From contig NZ_CP030287.1 of the NCBI RefSeq assembly GCF_003287935.1, forward strand, positions 7,011,063 through 7,075,062: a stretch of 64,000 nucleotides of DNA, given 5' to 3'. Every line of letters begins with the position of its first letter. The first letter of the stretch is position 1. Below the pieces are notes generated by a model. That model was given only the letters and a program-made list of their open reading frames with translations. It made no database searches and was not told the DNA's origin. This document shows, one piece after another, positions 26,240 to 33,934 of the stretch. The DNA comes from Streptomyces sp. ICC1. GTDB lineage: Bacteria > Actinomycetota > Actinomycetes > Streptomycetales > Streptomycetaceae. The translations under genes and the position numbers were made by a program.

Positions 26240-26694
26240 CCGCCGACCACCCGTACGAGACGCCCCCGGCAGCGAGGCCCGCCATGCACACCAGCAGCCA
26301 CACGGTCCTGTACGACCCCGACGGCCTCATCGAGGCGGAGCTCCCGCTCGACCGTGAACCGTACGAGTACCTCGTCAAAGCCGTCCTCGCCTGGACCGGC
26401 GAGGACACGCTCGCGACCCGCGACTACGAGCAGATCGGCCTCCAGCTGACCGGCCACGCCCGCGCGGTCGCCGCCGACGTACGGCGCCGCGCGAACCAGC
26501 TGCCGAAGGACAGCGGGTCCCGGGTGCTCGCCGACGTCGTCCTGCGCGAGGCGGAAGGCCAGCTGTCCGCGACGCTGGAGGGAACGATGCGCTGCGTCCA
26601 GAACTGTGTCCGCCTGGTCCGCGCACTCTACGAACGGCTGGACCGCCTTGAGGCCGCGCTCGCCCCGGAGAGGGTTGCACCGGAAGGGGGCTGA
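26236..26694 (+). CDS. DUF6415-like hypothetical protein
   Basis: Protein of 152 residues (from GTG) or 136 (from ATG at 26284). A helical domain covers most of it: TRDYEQIGLQLTGHARAVAA, VLADVVLREAEGQLSATLEG and CVRLVRALYERLDRLEAALA. This pattern resembles the DUF6415 family, often labelled 'natural product biosynthesis protein' although no activity is proven. The GTGA overlap with the upstream small gene indicates coupled translation. The family call is from memory of its pattern. Confidence 0.6.
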   Translation: MTADHPYETPPAARPAMHTSSHTVLYDPDGLIEAELPLDREPYEYLVKAVLAWTGEDTLATRDYEQIGLQLTGHARAVAADVRRRANQLPKDSGSRVLADVVLREAEGQLSATLEGTMRCVQNCVRLVRALYERLDRLEAALAPERVAPEGG

Positions 26695-26720
26695 ACCGTT
26701 GGCTGGACGGTTGCTTCCAG

Positions 26721-27000
26721 CTACTTCGTCGGTGTGTCGAGTGCGTTGCTCGCTTCATCCACCAGGTCGCTGACCTGGCGCAGGATGTCTTCAGAGCACG
26801 GCGAGGTGGGAGGTTGGAAGCCGGTGGCCTGCCCGGCGCCCGGTGTGGGCGTAGGTGGTCACCGAGACGCCCTTGCCGTTCGCGCGGCCGCCGGCGATGG
26901 CCCGGAGGGTGGGGCCGGCGTGGTCGCGGGGGATGGCCGCCACAATGGGGCGGGACAGGTTCACGTCCTGGTTGGTGATCTCCACGCAGTAGGCGTGGGG
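26721..27000 (-). pseudogene. Frameshifted remnant of a small gene
   Basis: On the minus strand one frame reads CVEITNQDVNLSRPIVAAIP and GRANGKGVSVTTYAHTGRR; the neighbouring frame then continues as SEDILRQVSDLVDEASNALD with a stop at 26721-26723. Joined by a one-base shift near 26835 they make a plausible ~100-residue protein. No good start is visible. Either a decayed gene or a draft-assembly indel. Confidence 0.35.
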
Positions 27001-27281
27001 AGCCGCGACTGCCACGGCCCCGCCCCCTTGGAGTCCCCACGCCGGTGCGGCCGCGCCCGCGAAGGGGCAATGGCGCCCGCCGAGGGGCAGATCGTGAGTC
27101 GCCCGCCGCTTCGGCAGATAGAGGTGATCCATAAGTGGCAATTTCCCATGATTACCCGAGAAGTAATCCGTAGGGGGCTATTTCCTGCAAAGCCCTTATG
27201 TGACTCGGGCATGATGCGCTGTCATATTCCTGCCAGATCGCCCCGTTCGTCTCGTTGTACCCATCAGGGGAAGGCAGGAAT
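27001..27281. promoter_or_regulatory. AT-rich upstream region of the protease operon
   Basis: No gene is supported here. The stretch is markedly AT-rich for this genome from about 27120 on. It carries an inverted repeat GATTAC-N7-GTAATC (27150-27168) and a second short stem around 27172-27200. It probably holds the promoter and 5' leader of the gene pair at 27282-28734. Confidence 0.45.
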
Positions 27282-27845
27282 ATGGGCAGGTTCAGGTACG
27301 GAACCACGGCGTCGGCCATCGCGCTGGCCGCCTTGGGATCGCTCACGGCCGCAGGAGGAACAGCTCACGCGGAAGCGGGCCAGGACACCATCAGCATGCT
27401 GAAGCAGGAGAAGACCCAGTGGTGCTGGGTCGCCTCCGGGCTGACCATCGCCAAGTTCCAGGGCTTCGGCTCCACGCAGACGGACTTCTGCAGCCGGGCC
27501 AATCCCTACTACGGCTGCAACAACCAGCCTGCCACGCTCGACGACATGGCCAAGGGGTGGAGCAGCCTCGGCATGACCCACACCGGCTCCGGCCTGAACA
27601 GCGCGGCCACGTTCAACCAGGTGTACACCGACGTCAAGGCGGCCCGACCGATCGGTGCCCGCATCGGGTGGACGTCGGGCGGGGGCCACATGAACGTGGT
27701 CTACGGCTTCGACACGGCGAACAGCACGATCGCTGTGGCCGACCCGTGGCCGGACACCACCACGTACACGTGGTGGAACTACAACGACTACGTGAGCAAC
27801 AGCTCGTCCAAGTGGACCCATTCCCGCATCGGTATCTCCCGCTAA
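27282..27845 (+). CDS. Secreted papain-like cysteine protease (C39-like/AvrRpt2-like fold)
   Basis: Exported protein of 187 residues. A signal peptide covers residues 1-30 (ending GGTAHA). The mature part has the papain-like cysteine protease layout: catalytic Cys48 within QWCW preceded by the oxyanion Gln, His136 in GGGHMNVVYGFD, and an Asp in VADPWPD near residue 154 as the likely third residue. Two further Cys (FCSR, YYGC) may form a disulphide. It starts an operon with the secreted anchored protein 10 bases downstream. Substrate unknown; a processing or competition role is possible. Confidence 0.8.
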   Translation: MGRFRYGTTASAIALAALGSLTAAGGTAHAEAGQDTISMLKQEKTQWCWVASGLTIAKFQGFGSTQTDFCSRANPYYGCNNQPATLDDMAKGWSSLGMTHTGSGLNSAATFNQVYTDVKAARPIGARIGWTSGGGHMNVVYGFDTANSTIAVADPWPDTTTYTWWNYNDYVSNSSSKWTHSRIGISR

Positions 27846-27855
27846 GGCAGGCGAC

Positions 27856-28734
27856 ATGCGCGACACCAGCGGTACCGAAATGTCCAAGTGGGCGGCCTCT
27901 CGCCTCTCCCGTCTGTCCACCGTCATCGCAGTGAGTGCATCCGCACTGCTGTCCGTCGTCGGTCCGACGCACGCGACCACGGCCAAGGATCCCCTCCCGG
28001 CCGACATCCCCGGCTACCAGGCCGCCCTCAACGCGGTGAAGTCCACCGACGTCCGCAACACCGTCTGCCGATTCCTGCGCACTCCGGTGCCCACCGAGGG
28101 TGCCGGCGGCCCGGTGCAGACGATCCCCGAAACAACCGAGCCGTGCCAGGGCCTCCCGGTCTTCACGATCAAGGACCCGGTGGCACTGAACGAGATCACC
28201 CCGGGGTTCGTCGCGGGCACCGCCAAGCCACTGCCCACCGAGGCGATCAAGCTGACGCAGCTGGTCTCCTCACTGAGCACCACCGTCAACGGCCGCAACG
28301 TCACCGTCATGCTCGCCCCCACCCAGGGCGGCGGCTGGCACCTGGCAGCCGTGCGAGACGGCGACAGCGACGCCACATACGCCAGCAAGGCCACCTTGGG
28401 CACGCTGGTCTTCACCGAACCGCAGAACCGCGGCTGGTACCAGCTCAAACTCGCCACCGTCGAGCCACTCAACGACCAAGCCCGGGAAGGACTGGGCGGC
28501 CAGGCGTCGGTATCGCTCAGCGACTACCAGAAGCTGGTCAAGGCCCGCTACGCCGACAAGCTCCCCGGCTCGGAGTACGACACCCAGGGCTACTCCAGCG
28601 GCTACGGTCCCGAGCGCACGGAGGACGACGCCTCGTCATCCACCCTGCTCCTCGCCGGCGGTTCCGGCACGGCACTCGCCCTTGCGGGCGGAGCCGCCGT
28701 GCTCCACCGACGCCGGCGCGCAAGCACCCGCTGA
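27856..28734 (+). CDS. Secreted, C-terminally membrane-anchored protein of unknown function
   Basis: Protein of 292 residues with a signal peptide (about 1-41, ending PTHA) and a C-terminal hydrophobic segment LLLAGGSGTALALAGGAAVL followed by HRRRR, so most of it faces the outside. There is no LPxTG or LAxTG box, so sortase anchoring is unlikely. Two Cys in the mature N-terminal part could pair. It is 10 bases after the cysteine protease gene and ends before a strong terminator, so the two are one operon. It could be the protease's substrate, inhibitor or surface anchor. No family recognised. Confidence 0.72.
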   Translation: MRDTSGTEMSKWAASRLSRLSTVIAVSASALLSVVGPTHATTAKDPLPADIPGYQAALNAVKSTDVRNTVCRFLRTPVPTEGAGGPVQTIPETTEPCQGLPVFTIKDPVALNEITPGFVAGTAKPLPTEAIKLTQLVSSLSTTVNGRNVTVMLAPTQGGGWHLAAVRDGDSDATYASKATLGTLVFTEPQNRGWYQLKLATVEPLNDQAREGLGGQASVSLSDYQKLVKARYADKLPGSEYDTQGYSSGYGPERTEDDASSSTLLLAGGSGTALALAGGAAVLHRRRRASTR

Positions 28735-28756
28735 GCCCAACCCCCGTACGCCCCCT

Positions 28757-28789
28757 CGCTCCGTCCCGGCAACCAGCCGGGACGGAGCG
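28757..28789 (+). terminator. Strong hairpin terminator after the protease operon
   Basis: A perfect 14-bp stem CGCTCCGTCCCGGC / GCCGGGACGGAGCG with loop AACCA (28757-28789) starts 23 bases after the stop at 28734. No long T-tract follows, as is common in Streptomyces. The ~290 bases beyond it to 29081 hold nothing I can support. Confidence 0.8.
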
Positions 28790-29081
28790 AATCCTTGTCC
28801 AGCCGGACCGCCACTACCGGGCATTGCAAAGCCTGCAGGGCCTCCATGCCGCCCGGCCGAGCGCAGACTTCCCCTGCGGCTGCTGCCTCCTGACCCTGAC
28901 CCCGGAGGTGTACGTAGGCAGCGGCGGAGGCCTTCGAGCAGGCCAGCCGCGCTCCGGGCGAGCGCTCCCTGGCCGGGCAGGCACGGGCCGGATGGCGGGC
29001 CTCCGCGCGCGCGGCTGACCCGTGCCAGCGCAGACCACGCGGCTGCTTCTGGAGTTCCTCACCCGGCGCGCCGGGTCGGGG

Positions 29082-29567
29082 CTAGCCCGGCCCCACGTGA
29101 GCCGGCAGGTCGATGACCGGGAGGGGGTCGTAGGGCGGCCAGAGCAGGGTGACCTGGTAGCTCATGCTGTTCACCAGGACGTCCTGCAGTGCGAACCGGC
29201 CCCGCAGGACGAGGCACCGGGGCGGAGGGTCCGCAGGCAGCTGCTGCTGGGTCTCCAGGGCGACAGTGGCGAAGTCGATGCCGTGACAGGTGGTCTCGTC
29301 GTCCTGGTGAACAACCGTCTGCACCTCGGCGATGACGGCTACGTCGGGGGTCAGCTCCTGCGGGTACTGCTTGACCCGCGTTCCCGAGTGCGGCAGGAAT
29401 GAAGCGAAGTCGATACTCACGAGCTGCCCGCCCACCCCGGCCACGTCGGCGTTGATCCAGCCCGTGTAGACCTCCAGGAGGGCAGGTTCGCCCCGCACGT
29501 CCTGAACCCGCGACTCGACGTGCCCGACGTGATGGACACGGCCGACGGGGAAGACACCCAGCGTCAT
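29082..29567 (-). CDS. Hypothetical protein
   Basis: Protein of 161 residues starting MTLGVFPVGRVHHVGHVESR. Coding composition is reasonable and the frame has a distinct start and stop, but no motif, signal peptide or membrane segment is evident. His and Asp residues cluster around HQDDETTCHGIDFATV. It lies alone between the terminator at 28789 and the insertion sequence at 29800. The 29568-29795 stretch next to it has no supportable gene. Confidence 0.5.
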   Translation of the reverse strand: MTLGVFPVGRVHHVGHVESRVQDVRGEPALLEVYTGWINADVAGVGGQLVSIDFASFLPHSGTRVKQYPQELTPDVAVIAEVQTVVHQDDETTCHGIDFATVALETQQQLPADPPPRCLVLRGRFALQDVLVNSMSYQVTLLWPPYDPLPVIDLPAHVGPG

Positions 29568-29899
29568 ACGACCAGCCTGACAGCCCTGTCGCGGGGGTGC
29601 ATCTCGTGCCTAGGCGGAGGTGAAGCCCGAGCCGGCAGATCCGCGACGGCATGGCGCCCGGCCGGACCACGCACGCGGTGATGCCGCCGGCCATGGCCGT
29701 GCCGATGGTGACGACGTCGTTCGCGATCGTCTCCGAGCTCTGCGCGGCGCCCGTCGGCGATTCCAACGTCGTGCCCATTACCGCAACTCACACCGCTAGG
29801 GCGTGTGTCGAAAGTGGATCAAGCGGTCGCTGACTGGGCGGGTGATGGGGCAGCGCGTATTCTCCCAAGGTCTTGATCGTTTGCGCTTGGAGAACTCGT

Positions 29900-30481
29900 A
29901 TGAGCTTGGATCTGGTGCCCGTCGACCGCGAGCCGGCCGCCGGGGCTGTCCTACTGACCGGCATCCCGGGGAGTGGGAAGTCGACGGTGGCCGCTGCGCT
30001 GGCCGGCCGGTTCCGGATGGCGGCCCATATCGAGGTGGACGCACTCCAGCAGATGATCGTCAGCGGTGGGCAATGGCCCTCACCGGCCGCGAACGCGGAA
30101 GCCGACCGGCAGATTTTCCTGCGGGCCCGCAACGCGTGCCTTCTGGCGGACAGCTTCGTGCGGGCCGGTTTCATCCCGGTGCTCGATGATGTCGTGGTCC
30201 GTCGTTCCCACCTTGACTTCTACCGCATGACGCTGGCGGCCGTGCCGCTCCACATCGTCGTCCTCGCTCCTGGCCCGGCAACGGCGTGGCGGCGCAACCA
30301 GGCTCGGGAGAAGGCGCTGGCCGTGGACTGGTCGCCACTGGATGAGGCGATGCGCTCCGAGCTCGGGCAGCAGGGAATCTGGATCGACAACGCTGCGCAG
30401 ACGGTTGAAGAGACAGTCGAGGCGATCCTGTCTGCGACCGGTCTGGCGTCCAGTTCTGAAGTCGATCAGCCTCTGCGATGA
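29900..30481 (+). CDS. P-loop kinase/AAA-type ATPase carried inside the IS
   Basis: Protein of 193 residues with a clear Walker A motif LLTGIPGSGKSTVAAALAG (about residues 16-34) and a small nucleoside-kinase-like fold resembling chloramphenicol or gluconate kinase-type proteins. HRR-type segments (VVVRRSHLDFYRMTLAAVPL, WRRNQAREKALAVD) suggest an Arg-rich lid. A ribosome site GGAG precedes the ATG. Both inverted repeats of the IS enclose it, and its stop is 7 bases before the transposase start. It may modify a small molecule and give a selective benefit, or help transposition; the substrate is unknown. Confidence 0.72.
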   Translation: MSLDLVPVDREPAAGAVLLTGIPGSGKSTVAAALAGRFRMAAHIEVDALQQMIVSGGQWPSPAANAEADRQIFLRARNACLLADSFVRAGFIPVLDDVVVRRSHLDFYRMTLAAVPLHIVVLAPGPATAWRRNQAREKALAVDWSPLDEAMRSELGQQGIWIDNAAQTVEETVEAILSATGLASSSEVDQPLR

Positions 30482-30488
30482 TCGCCCG

Positions 30489-31366
30489 GTGGCGCGTGGA
30501 GATCTGACGGATACCCAGTGGGAGCGGCTGGCACCGTTGCTGCCCGGGGGCAAGAAGCCGGGACGCCCGCCGATATGGACGAGGCGGCAGCTGATCGACG
30601 GCATACGGTTTCGGACCCGTACCGGCGTCCCGTGGCGTGACGTTCCGGAGCGGTATGGCCCCTGGGGCCGGGTCTACGACTTGTTCCGCCGCTGGCAGCG
30701 GGACTGCACCTGGCAGAACATCCTTGCCGAACTTCAGGTCCGGGCGGATGCCAAGGAACTCATCACCTGGGACATCAACGTCGATTCCACTGTATGCCGG
30801 GCCCACCAGCACGCCGCCGGGGCGCGGGAAAGGGGGATCTGCAAAAGGAGCCGCCCGGCGGGGTCGGCACGGCGGAGCCGTACGACCACGGCCTTGGACG
30901 CTCGCGCGGCGGTCTGACGACCAAGCTGCATCTGGCCGTCGAGCAGGGCCAGAAGCCGATGTCGATCGTGATCACTGCCGGACAGCGAGGGGACTCTCCG
31001 CAGTTCGAAGCCGTCCTGGAGAAGATCCGCGTCTTCCGCCCCGGTCCGGGCAGGCCACGCACCCGTCCGAACCGGGTCCGCGCCGACAAGGCGTACGCCT
31101 CCCGAAAGAACCGCGCCTACCTGCGCAGGCGCGGCATCCGCTGCACGATCCCAGACAAGGCGGACCAGGCCCGGAACCGCAAGAAGCTCGGCTCGCGCGG
31201 TGGCCGCCCTCCGAAGTTCGACAAGATCGACTACCGAGAACGCCACGCGGTTGAGTGCGGCATCAACCGCCTCAAGCGACACCGGGCCGTGGCCACGAGG
31301 TACGACAAGCTTGCGGTCCGATACGAAGCGACCGTTCTCATCGCAGCCATCCATGAGTGGCTGTGA
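30489..31366 (+). CDS. IS5-family DDE transposase, two frames
   Basis: Transposase split over two overlapping frames. The first (30489 to about 30830) has the DUF4096-type N-terminus [20 protein letters not shown] and the first catalytic Asp in [15 protein letters not shown]. The second, in the -1 frame (about 30830-31366), has the second Asp in [16 protein letters not shown] and Glu in [14 protein letters not shown]. The shift falls at the GAAAGGGGG run around 30828-30836, consistent with programmed -1 frameshifting known in this family. GTG at 30489 is the likely start. All three catalytic residues are present, so the element may be active. Confidence 0.85.
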
Positions 31367-31525
31367 TCAGCACATTCGATACACGCCCTAGTCCCATTTG
31401 TAACTGTGATGCGATGTCTGACCGTTACTGCTGCTCCACCACCACCGTCCCTCAACGCTGGGTACGCGTAACTCACGTAGTTGTCGGCTGGCCCGGCTCC
31501 GACCGTCATCCCGGAGGTTCTCCTC

Positions 31526-31939
31526 ATGGCTCCCTCTCCCGATCGGAACCCGTTTTCCGCGCTCGGGCGCATGTCGGTGCTCGTCGCGGACGCCGCGGAT
31601 GCCTTGGCCTTCTATCGAGAGGTCCTGGGCTTTTCGGTCCTGCACGATCAAACGGTCGACGGTTACCGCTACCTGCACATCGGCCTGTCCGGCCAGGGGC
31701 AGGTGGGCCTCTGGCTGATGCCCGCGACCACCGCGCGGGAACGTGAGCTGATCGGCCGTCAGTGTGGTGGACAGCCCCTGCTCGTCCTGTACACGGCCGA
31801 CGTGCAGCAGACCGGCAGGCACCTGCGCGATCACGGCGTGCGGGTGTGGGACGAACGGGAAGGGGGCGAGGGCGGCTCCCTGCACTTCGAGGACCTGTAC
31901 GGCAACGTCATCGTCGCGGCGGAGCTGTCCGTACGCTGA
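31526..31939 (+). CDS. VOC-family (glyoxalase/dioxygenase-fold) protein
   Basis: Soluble protein of 137 residues with the paired beta-alpha-beta units of the vicinal oxygen chelate superfamily: MSVLVADAADALAFYREVLG opens the first and LLVLYTADVQQTGRHLRDHG the second, ending in EDLYGNVIVAAEL. The putative metal ligands are His and Glu in these strands. GGAGG lies nine bases upstream of ATG. It is 135 bases beyond the right end of the IS. Members range from glyoxalases to antibiotic-binding proteins; the substrate cannot be inferred. Confidence 0.8.
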   Translation: MAPSPDRNPFSALGRMSVLVADAADALAFYREVLGFSVLHDQTVDGYRYLHIGLSGQGQVGLWLMPATTARERELIGRQCGGQPLLVLYTADVQQTGRHLRDHGVRVWDEREGGEGGSLHFEDLYGNVIVAAELSVR

Positions 31940-32147
31940 CGGTCGCCGGTCCGGGCCGAACGACATCGCCGTGCCCCCTCGGCAGCCGTGGGGCCGGCGT
32001 GTCCCCATGACGACCGCCGACGAATACGAGACGCAGGTCGCGGAAGCCCAACGGGCCACCATGACGAGCTGGGACTTCAGCTGACGCTTACGGCGTGGTG
32101 CGCAATTGCCTCGCGCGCGAGTTCCTCCGCGACCTAGCCTCGTGGCC

Positions 32148-32330
32148 ATGACGTCACACGATGCGACTGAAGGCTTCCGGATCGCTCCCAGCGGTACCGA
32201 GGTGGTGATCCGGCAAGAGACCGCTGACGATCACCGGGTCGTGCGCGAGGTTCATACGCGCGCTTTCGGCGACAGCGAGCGGGTTCCCGGGCTTGTGGAG
32301 ACGCTTCGCGTCGCGGAGGCCGCGTTGACA
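32148..32330 (+). pseudogene. GNAT acetyltransferase, N-terminal fragment
   Basis: MTSHDATEGFRIAPSGTEVV and VIRQETADDHRVVREVHTRA form the first ~60 residues of a GNAT acetyltransferase. The similarity stops abruptly at about 32330, where the stop of the convergent membrane gene begins, and the acetyl-CoA-binding region is gone. The boundary looks like an old recombination point. Confidence 0.6.
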
Positions 32331-32334
32331 CCGA

Positions 32335-32799
32335 TCAGGGCGTCGCCCGGCGCAAGGACAGGGCGAAGGCGCAGCTGGTGACGGCGAGGACGACGATCGG
32401 CGGCACGGGCAGGAGCAGGACGGATATCGCCAGGCCCACCAGTGAGGCGACGAGGGGGATCCATCCGAAGGCGGTGCGCCGTTCGACCAGTGCCGGGGCG
32501 TGCCGGACGACGGTGAGGGCGAGGAGCCCGCACGCGATGACGAACAGGGCCATGGCGAGGCTCATGCCCTGGACGATGTCGAGGGTGCTGCGTTCCAGAC
32601 CGAGCAGCGTCATGCTCGACTCCCGCATGGCTGCCGAGGAGGCTCGCTGCTGAGGGGTGGGGTCGTCCAGCGCCGCCGCGGCCGCAAAGGCGAGGTGGCC
32701 CGTGCCCAGTAGGAGGAAGCCGCCGGCCCCGACCCTGAAAGGTCGCAGCGGCTTGGGCTGGGGCTTGCGCTCGAGGACGGGTGTGACGGTCGCGCTCAC
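32335..32799 (-). CDS. Small four-helix membrane protein
   Basis: Protein of 154 residues with about four membrane segments: FLLLGTGHLAFAAAAAL, QGMSLAMALFVIACGLLAL, GWIPLVASLVGLAISVLLL and IVVLAVTSCAFALSL. GTG at 32799 is preceded by AAGGAGCC. I do not recognise a specific family. Two identical palindromic operators lie 31-75 bases upstream of the start, so it is probably tightly controlled by a dimeric repressor not encoded in this block. Confidence 0.7.
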   Translation of the reverse strand: MSATVTPVLERKPQPKPLRPFRVGAGGFLLLGTGHLAFAAAAALDDPTPQQRASSAAMRESSMTLLGLERSTLDIVQGMSLAMALFVIACGLLALTVVRHAPALVERRTAFGWIPLVASLVGLAISVLLLPVPPIVVLAVTSCAFALSLRRATP

Positions 32800-32829
32800 C
32801 GTGGCTCCTTGTAGTCGAACGAGGCTTCC

Positions 32830-32874
32830 CTCTACATGTGTAGAGGATGCTGCCCGCACTCTACACATGTAGAG
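32830..32874. promoter_or_regulatory. Two CTCTACA-N2-TGTAGAG operators
   Basis: CTCTACATGTGTAGAG (32830-32845) and CTCTACACATGTAGAG (32859-32874) are perfect 7-bp inverted repeats with a 2-bp centre; their centres are 29 bp apart. They lie just upstream of the membrane protein gene at 32799. The form resembles BlaI/MecI or PadR/TetR-type operators (TACA-N2-TGTA core), but the repressor is not identifiable here. Confidence 0.85.
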
Positions 32875-32900
32875 GCCTGGTCCGTGGGAACGACTGCAGC

Positions 32901-32930
32901 TAGTGCTGTGACCGGAAAGGTTCACCGGGT
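32901..32930 (+). repeat. End of a multicopy inverted-repeat element
   Basis: TAGTGCTGTGACCGGAAAGG continuing to CACCGGGT matches the left end of the element at 41690-41876 almost base for base. Here only one end is seen; the contig ends ~100 bases later, as expected when short-read assembly stops in a multicopy repeat. Confidence 0.75.
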
Positions 32931-32957
32931 CTGATGCTGTGCTGGCAGGATCGCTCC

Positions 32958-33026
32958 GTGGATCTTTCTGAGGGGCTGGCTGAGTGGACGGATTGGGACG
33001 GTGCCGCCTTCGTGGTGGGCCGCTCG
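32958..33026 (+). CDS. 5' fragment of an unidentified gene
   Basis: From GTG at 32958 the frame reads VDLSEGLAEWTDWDGAAFVV and then runs into adapter. The residues look protein-like, but only ~23 codons are visible and I recognise no family. It starts 27 bases after the repeat end, so it may belong to a mobile element. Confidence 0.35.
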
Positions 33027-33072
33027 TACACAGGCAAGAGCGTCGGCGGCGTCGAGTGTGTAGAAGAGACAG
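33027..33072 (+). other. Nextera i5 adapter remnant at a contig junction
   Basis: TACAC (33027-33031, end of P5), an 8-base index-like AGGCAAGA (5/8 to Nextera S517), GCGTCGGCGGCGTC (33040-33053) and a mosaic end (33054-33072, 15/19). The orientation opens the contig to the right (block D). Mismatches are mostly changes to G. Confidence 0.88.
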
Positions 33073-33086
33073 ACGGAGAACCACCC

Positions 33087-33836
33087 GTGACCGCCTTCGC
33101 CCCCGACTCCCTGGTACTGAACCGGAAGCTGCCGCTCTGGTACCAGGTGTCCCAGTCGCTGCGCGCCTCGATACTCGGGCGCACGGCGGACGCCTCGCTG
33201 CGGCTGCCCACCGAGGAGCGGCTCGCCGAGCACTACGGGGTGAGCGTGCTGACCATGCGGCAGGCGCTCAAGGAGCTGGAGGCCGAGGGCCTCATCAGCC
33301 GCCACCGGCGGCGCGGGACCTTCATCGAGCCCGCGGCGATGCGCGGGGCCCCGGTGCAGCTGCTGGGGTCGGTCGACGCGATCGTGGCACAGCAGTCGGG
33401 CGACCGTACGACGATTCTCGGCCACGGCCTCACACCCGTGCCCGGGGACCTGCTGGAGCACTTCCCGGACACGCCCGAAGTGGTCACCTACCGCAGGCTG
33501 CGCCATGACAGCGAGAGCGGCGAGCCGACCAACTGGGCCGAGAACGCGGTGCGTCCGGAGCTGGCGGAGGCCATCGATCTCGCGGATCTGGAACGTTGGC
33601 CGATGACGAAGGTGCTGCGCGACATCGTGAAGGTCGACATCAGCCGGATCACCGACACCGTGGAGGCGCGCCTCGCGGACCCGGCCACCGCCGAGCTGCT
33701 CCAAGTGCCGCTGCTGAGCCCGATCCTGCACTACACGGGCGTGACCTACGACAAGGGCGGCCGGGTGGTCGACGTGGCGCGGATCCGCTACCGCGGGGAC
33801 CGCTTCTCCTTCACGGTGACGGTCGACGCCCACTGA
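33087..33836 (+). CDS. GntR-family regulator of the HutC/UTRA type
   Basis: Transcription factor of 249 residues. The winged helix occupies the N-terminus (PLWYQVSQSLRASILGRTAD ... LPTEERLAEHYGVSVLTMRQ, LISRHRRRGTFI). The C-terminal ~160 residues are a UTRA ligand-binding domain (VVTYRRLRHDSESGEPTNWA, VVDVARIRYRGDRFSFTVTV). GTG at 33087 follows ACGGAGAACC. A longer in-frame start upstream would fuse it to adapter sequence and is false. The regulated genes lay on the lost left side. Confidence 0.85.
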   Translation: MTAFAPDSLVLNRKLPLWYQVSQSLRASILGRTADASLRLPTEERLAEHYGVSVLTMRQALKELEAEGLISRHRRRGTFIEPAAMRGAPVQLLGSVDAIVAQQSGDRTTILGHGLTPVPGDLLEHFPDTPEVVTYRRLRHDSESGEPTNWAENAVRPELAEAIDLADLERWPMTKVLRDIVKVDISRITDTVEARLADPATAELLQVPLLSPILHYTGVTYDKGGRVVDVARIRYRGDRFSFTVTVDAH

Positions 33837-33934
33837 CCGCCGGGCCACCGGACCGACCCACCGCCAGGCCGCCGACCCACCGGCCGCTCTTCCGAACGGC
33901 CCGCCGGGCGGCCGGTGGCCGGGCGCCCGCGCGG

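Larger units (their letters stand above)
29800..31387 (+). mobile_element. IS5-group insertion sequence with passenger gene
   Basis: A 1588-bp element bounded by terminal inverted repeats: left GGCGTGTGTCGAA, right (reversed) GGCGTGTATCGAA, with further partial matching to ATCA about 20 bases in. It is flanked by a CTAG direct repeat (29796-29799 and 31388-31391), which fits the YTAR target duplication of the IS5 group. Inside are a P-loop kinase gene (29900-30481) and a frameshifted DDE transposase (30489-31366), both on the plus strand. Ordinary IS5 elements are about 0.85-1.2 kb with the transposase only, so the kinase is an extra passenger. Confidence 0.85.

Noticed and set aside
27282..28734. 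Sortase-anchored substrate for the class E sortase at 57708
   Set aside because: The C-terminal anchor of the 28734 protein has no LAxTG or LPxTG motif, and the two loci are in different contig blocks.
29550..29778. Minus-strand frame starting MGTTLESPTGAAQSSETIAN next to the IS left end
   Set aside because: It has no ribosome site, runs into unrelated repetitive residues and overlaps the start of the neighbouring hypothetical gene; treated as non-coding.
32934..33836. A 300-residue GntR protein with start at 32934
   Set aside because: Its first ~50 residues are block C sequence plus Nextera adapter. The real start is the GTG at 33087 with its own ribosome site.
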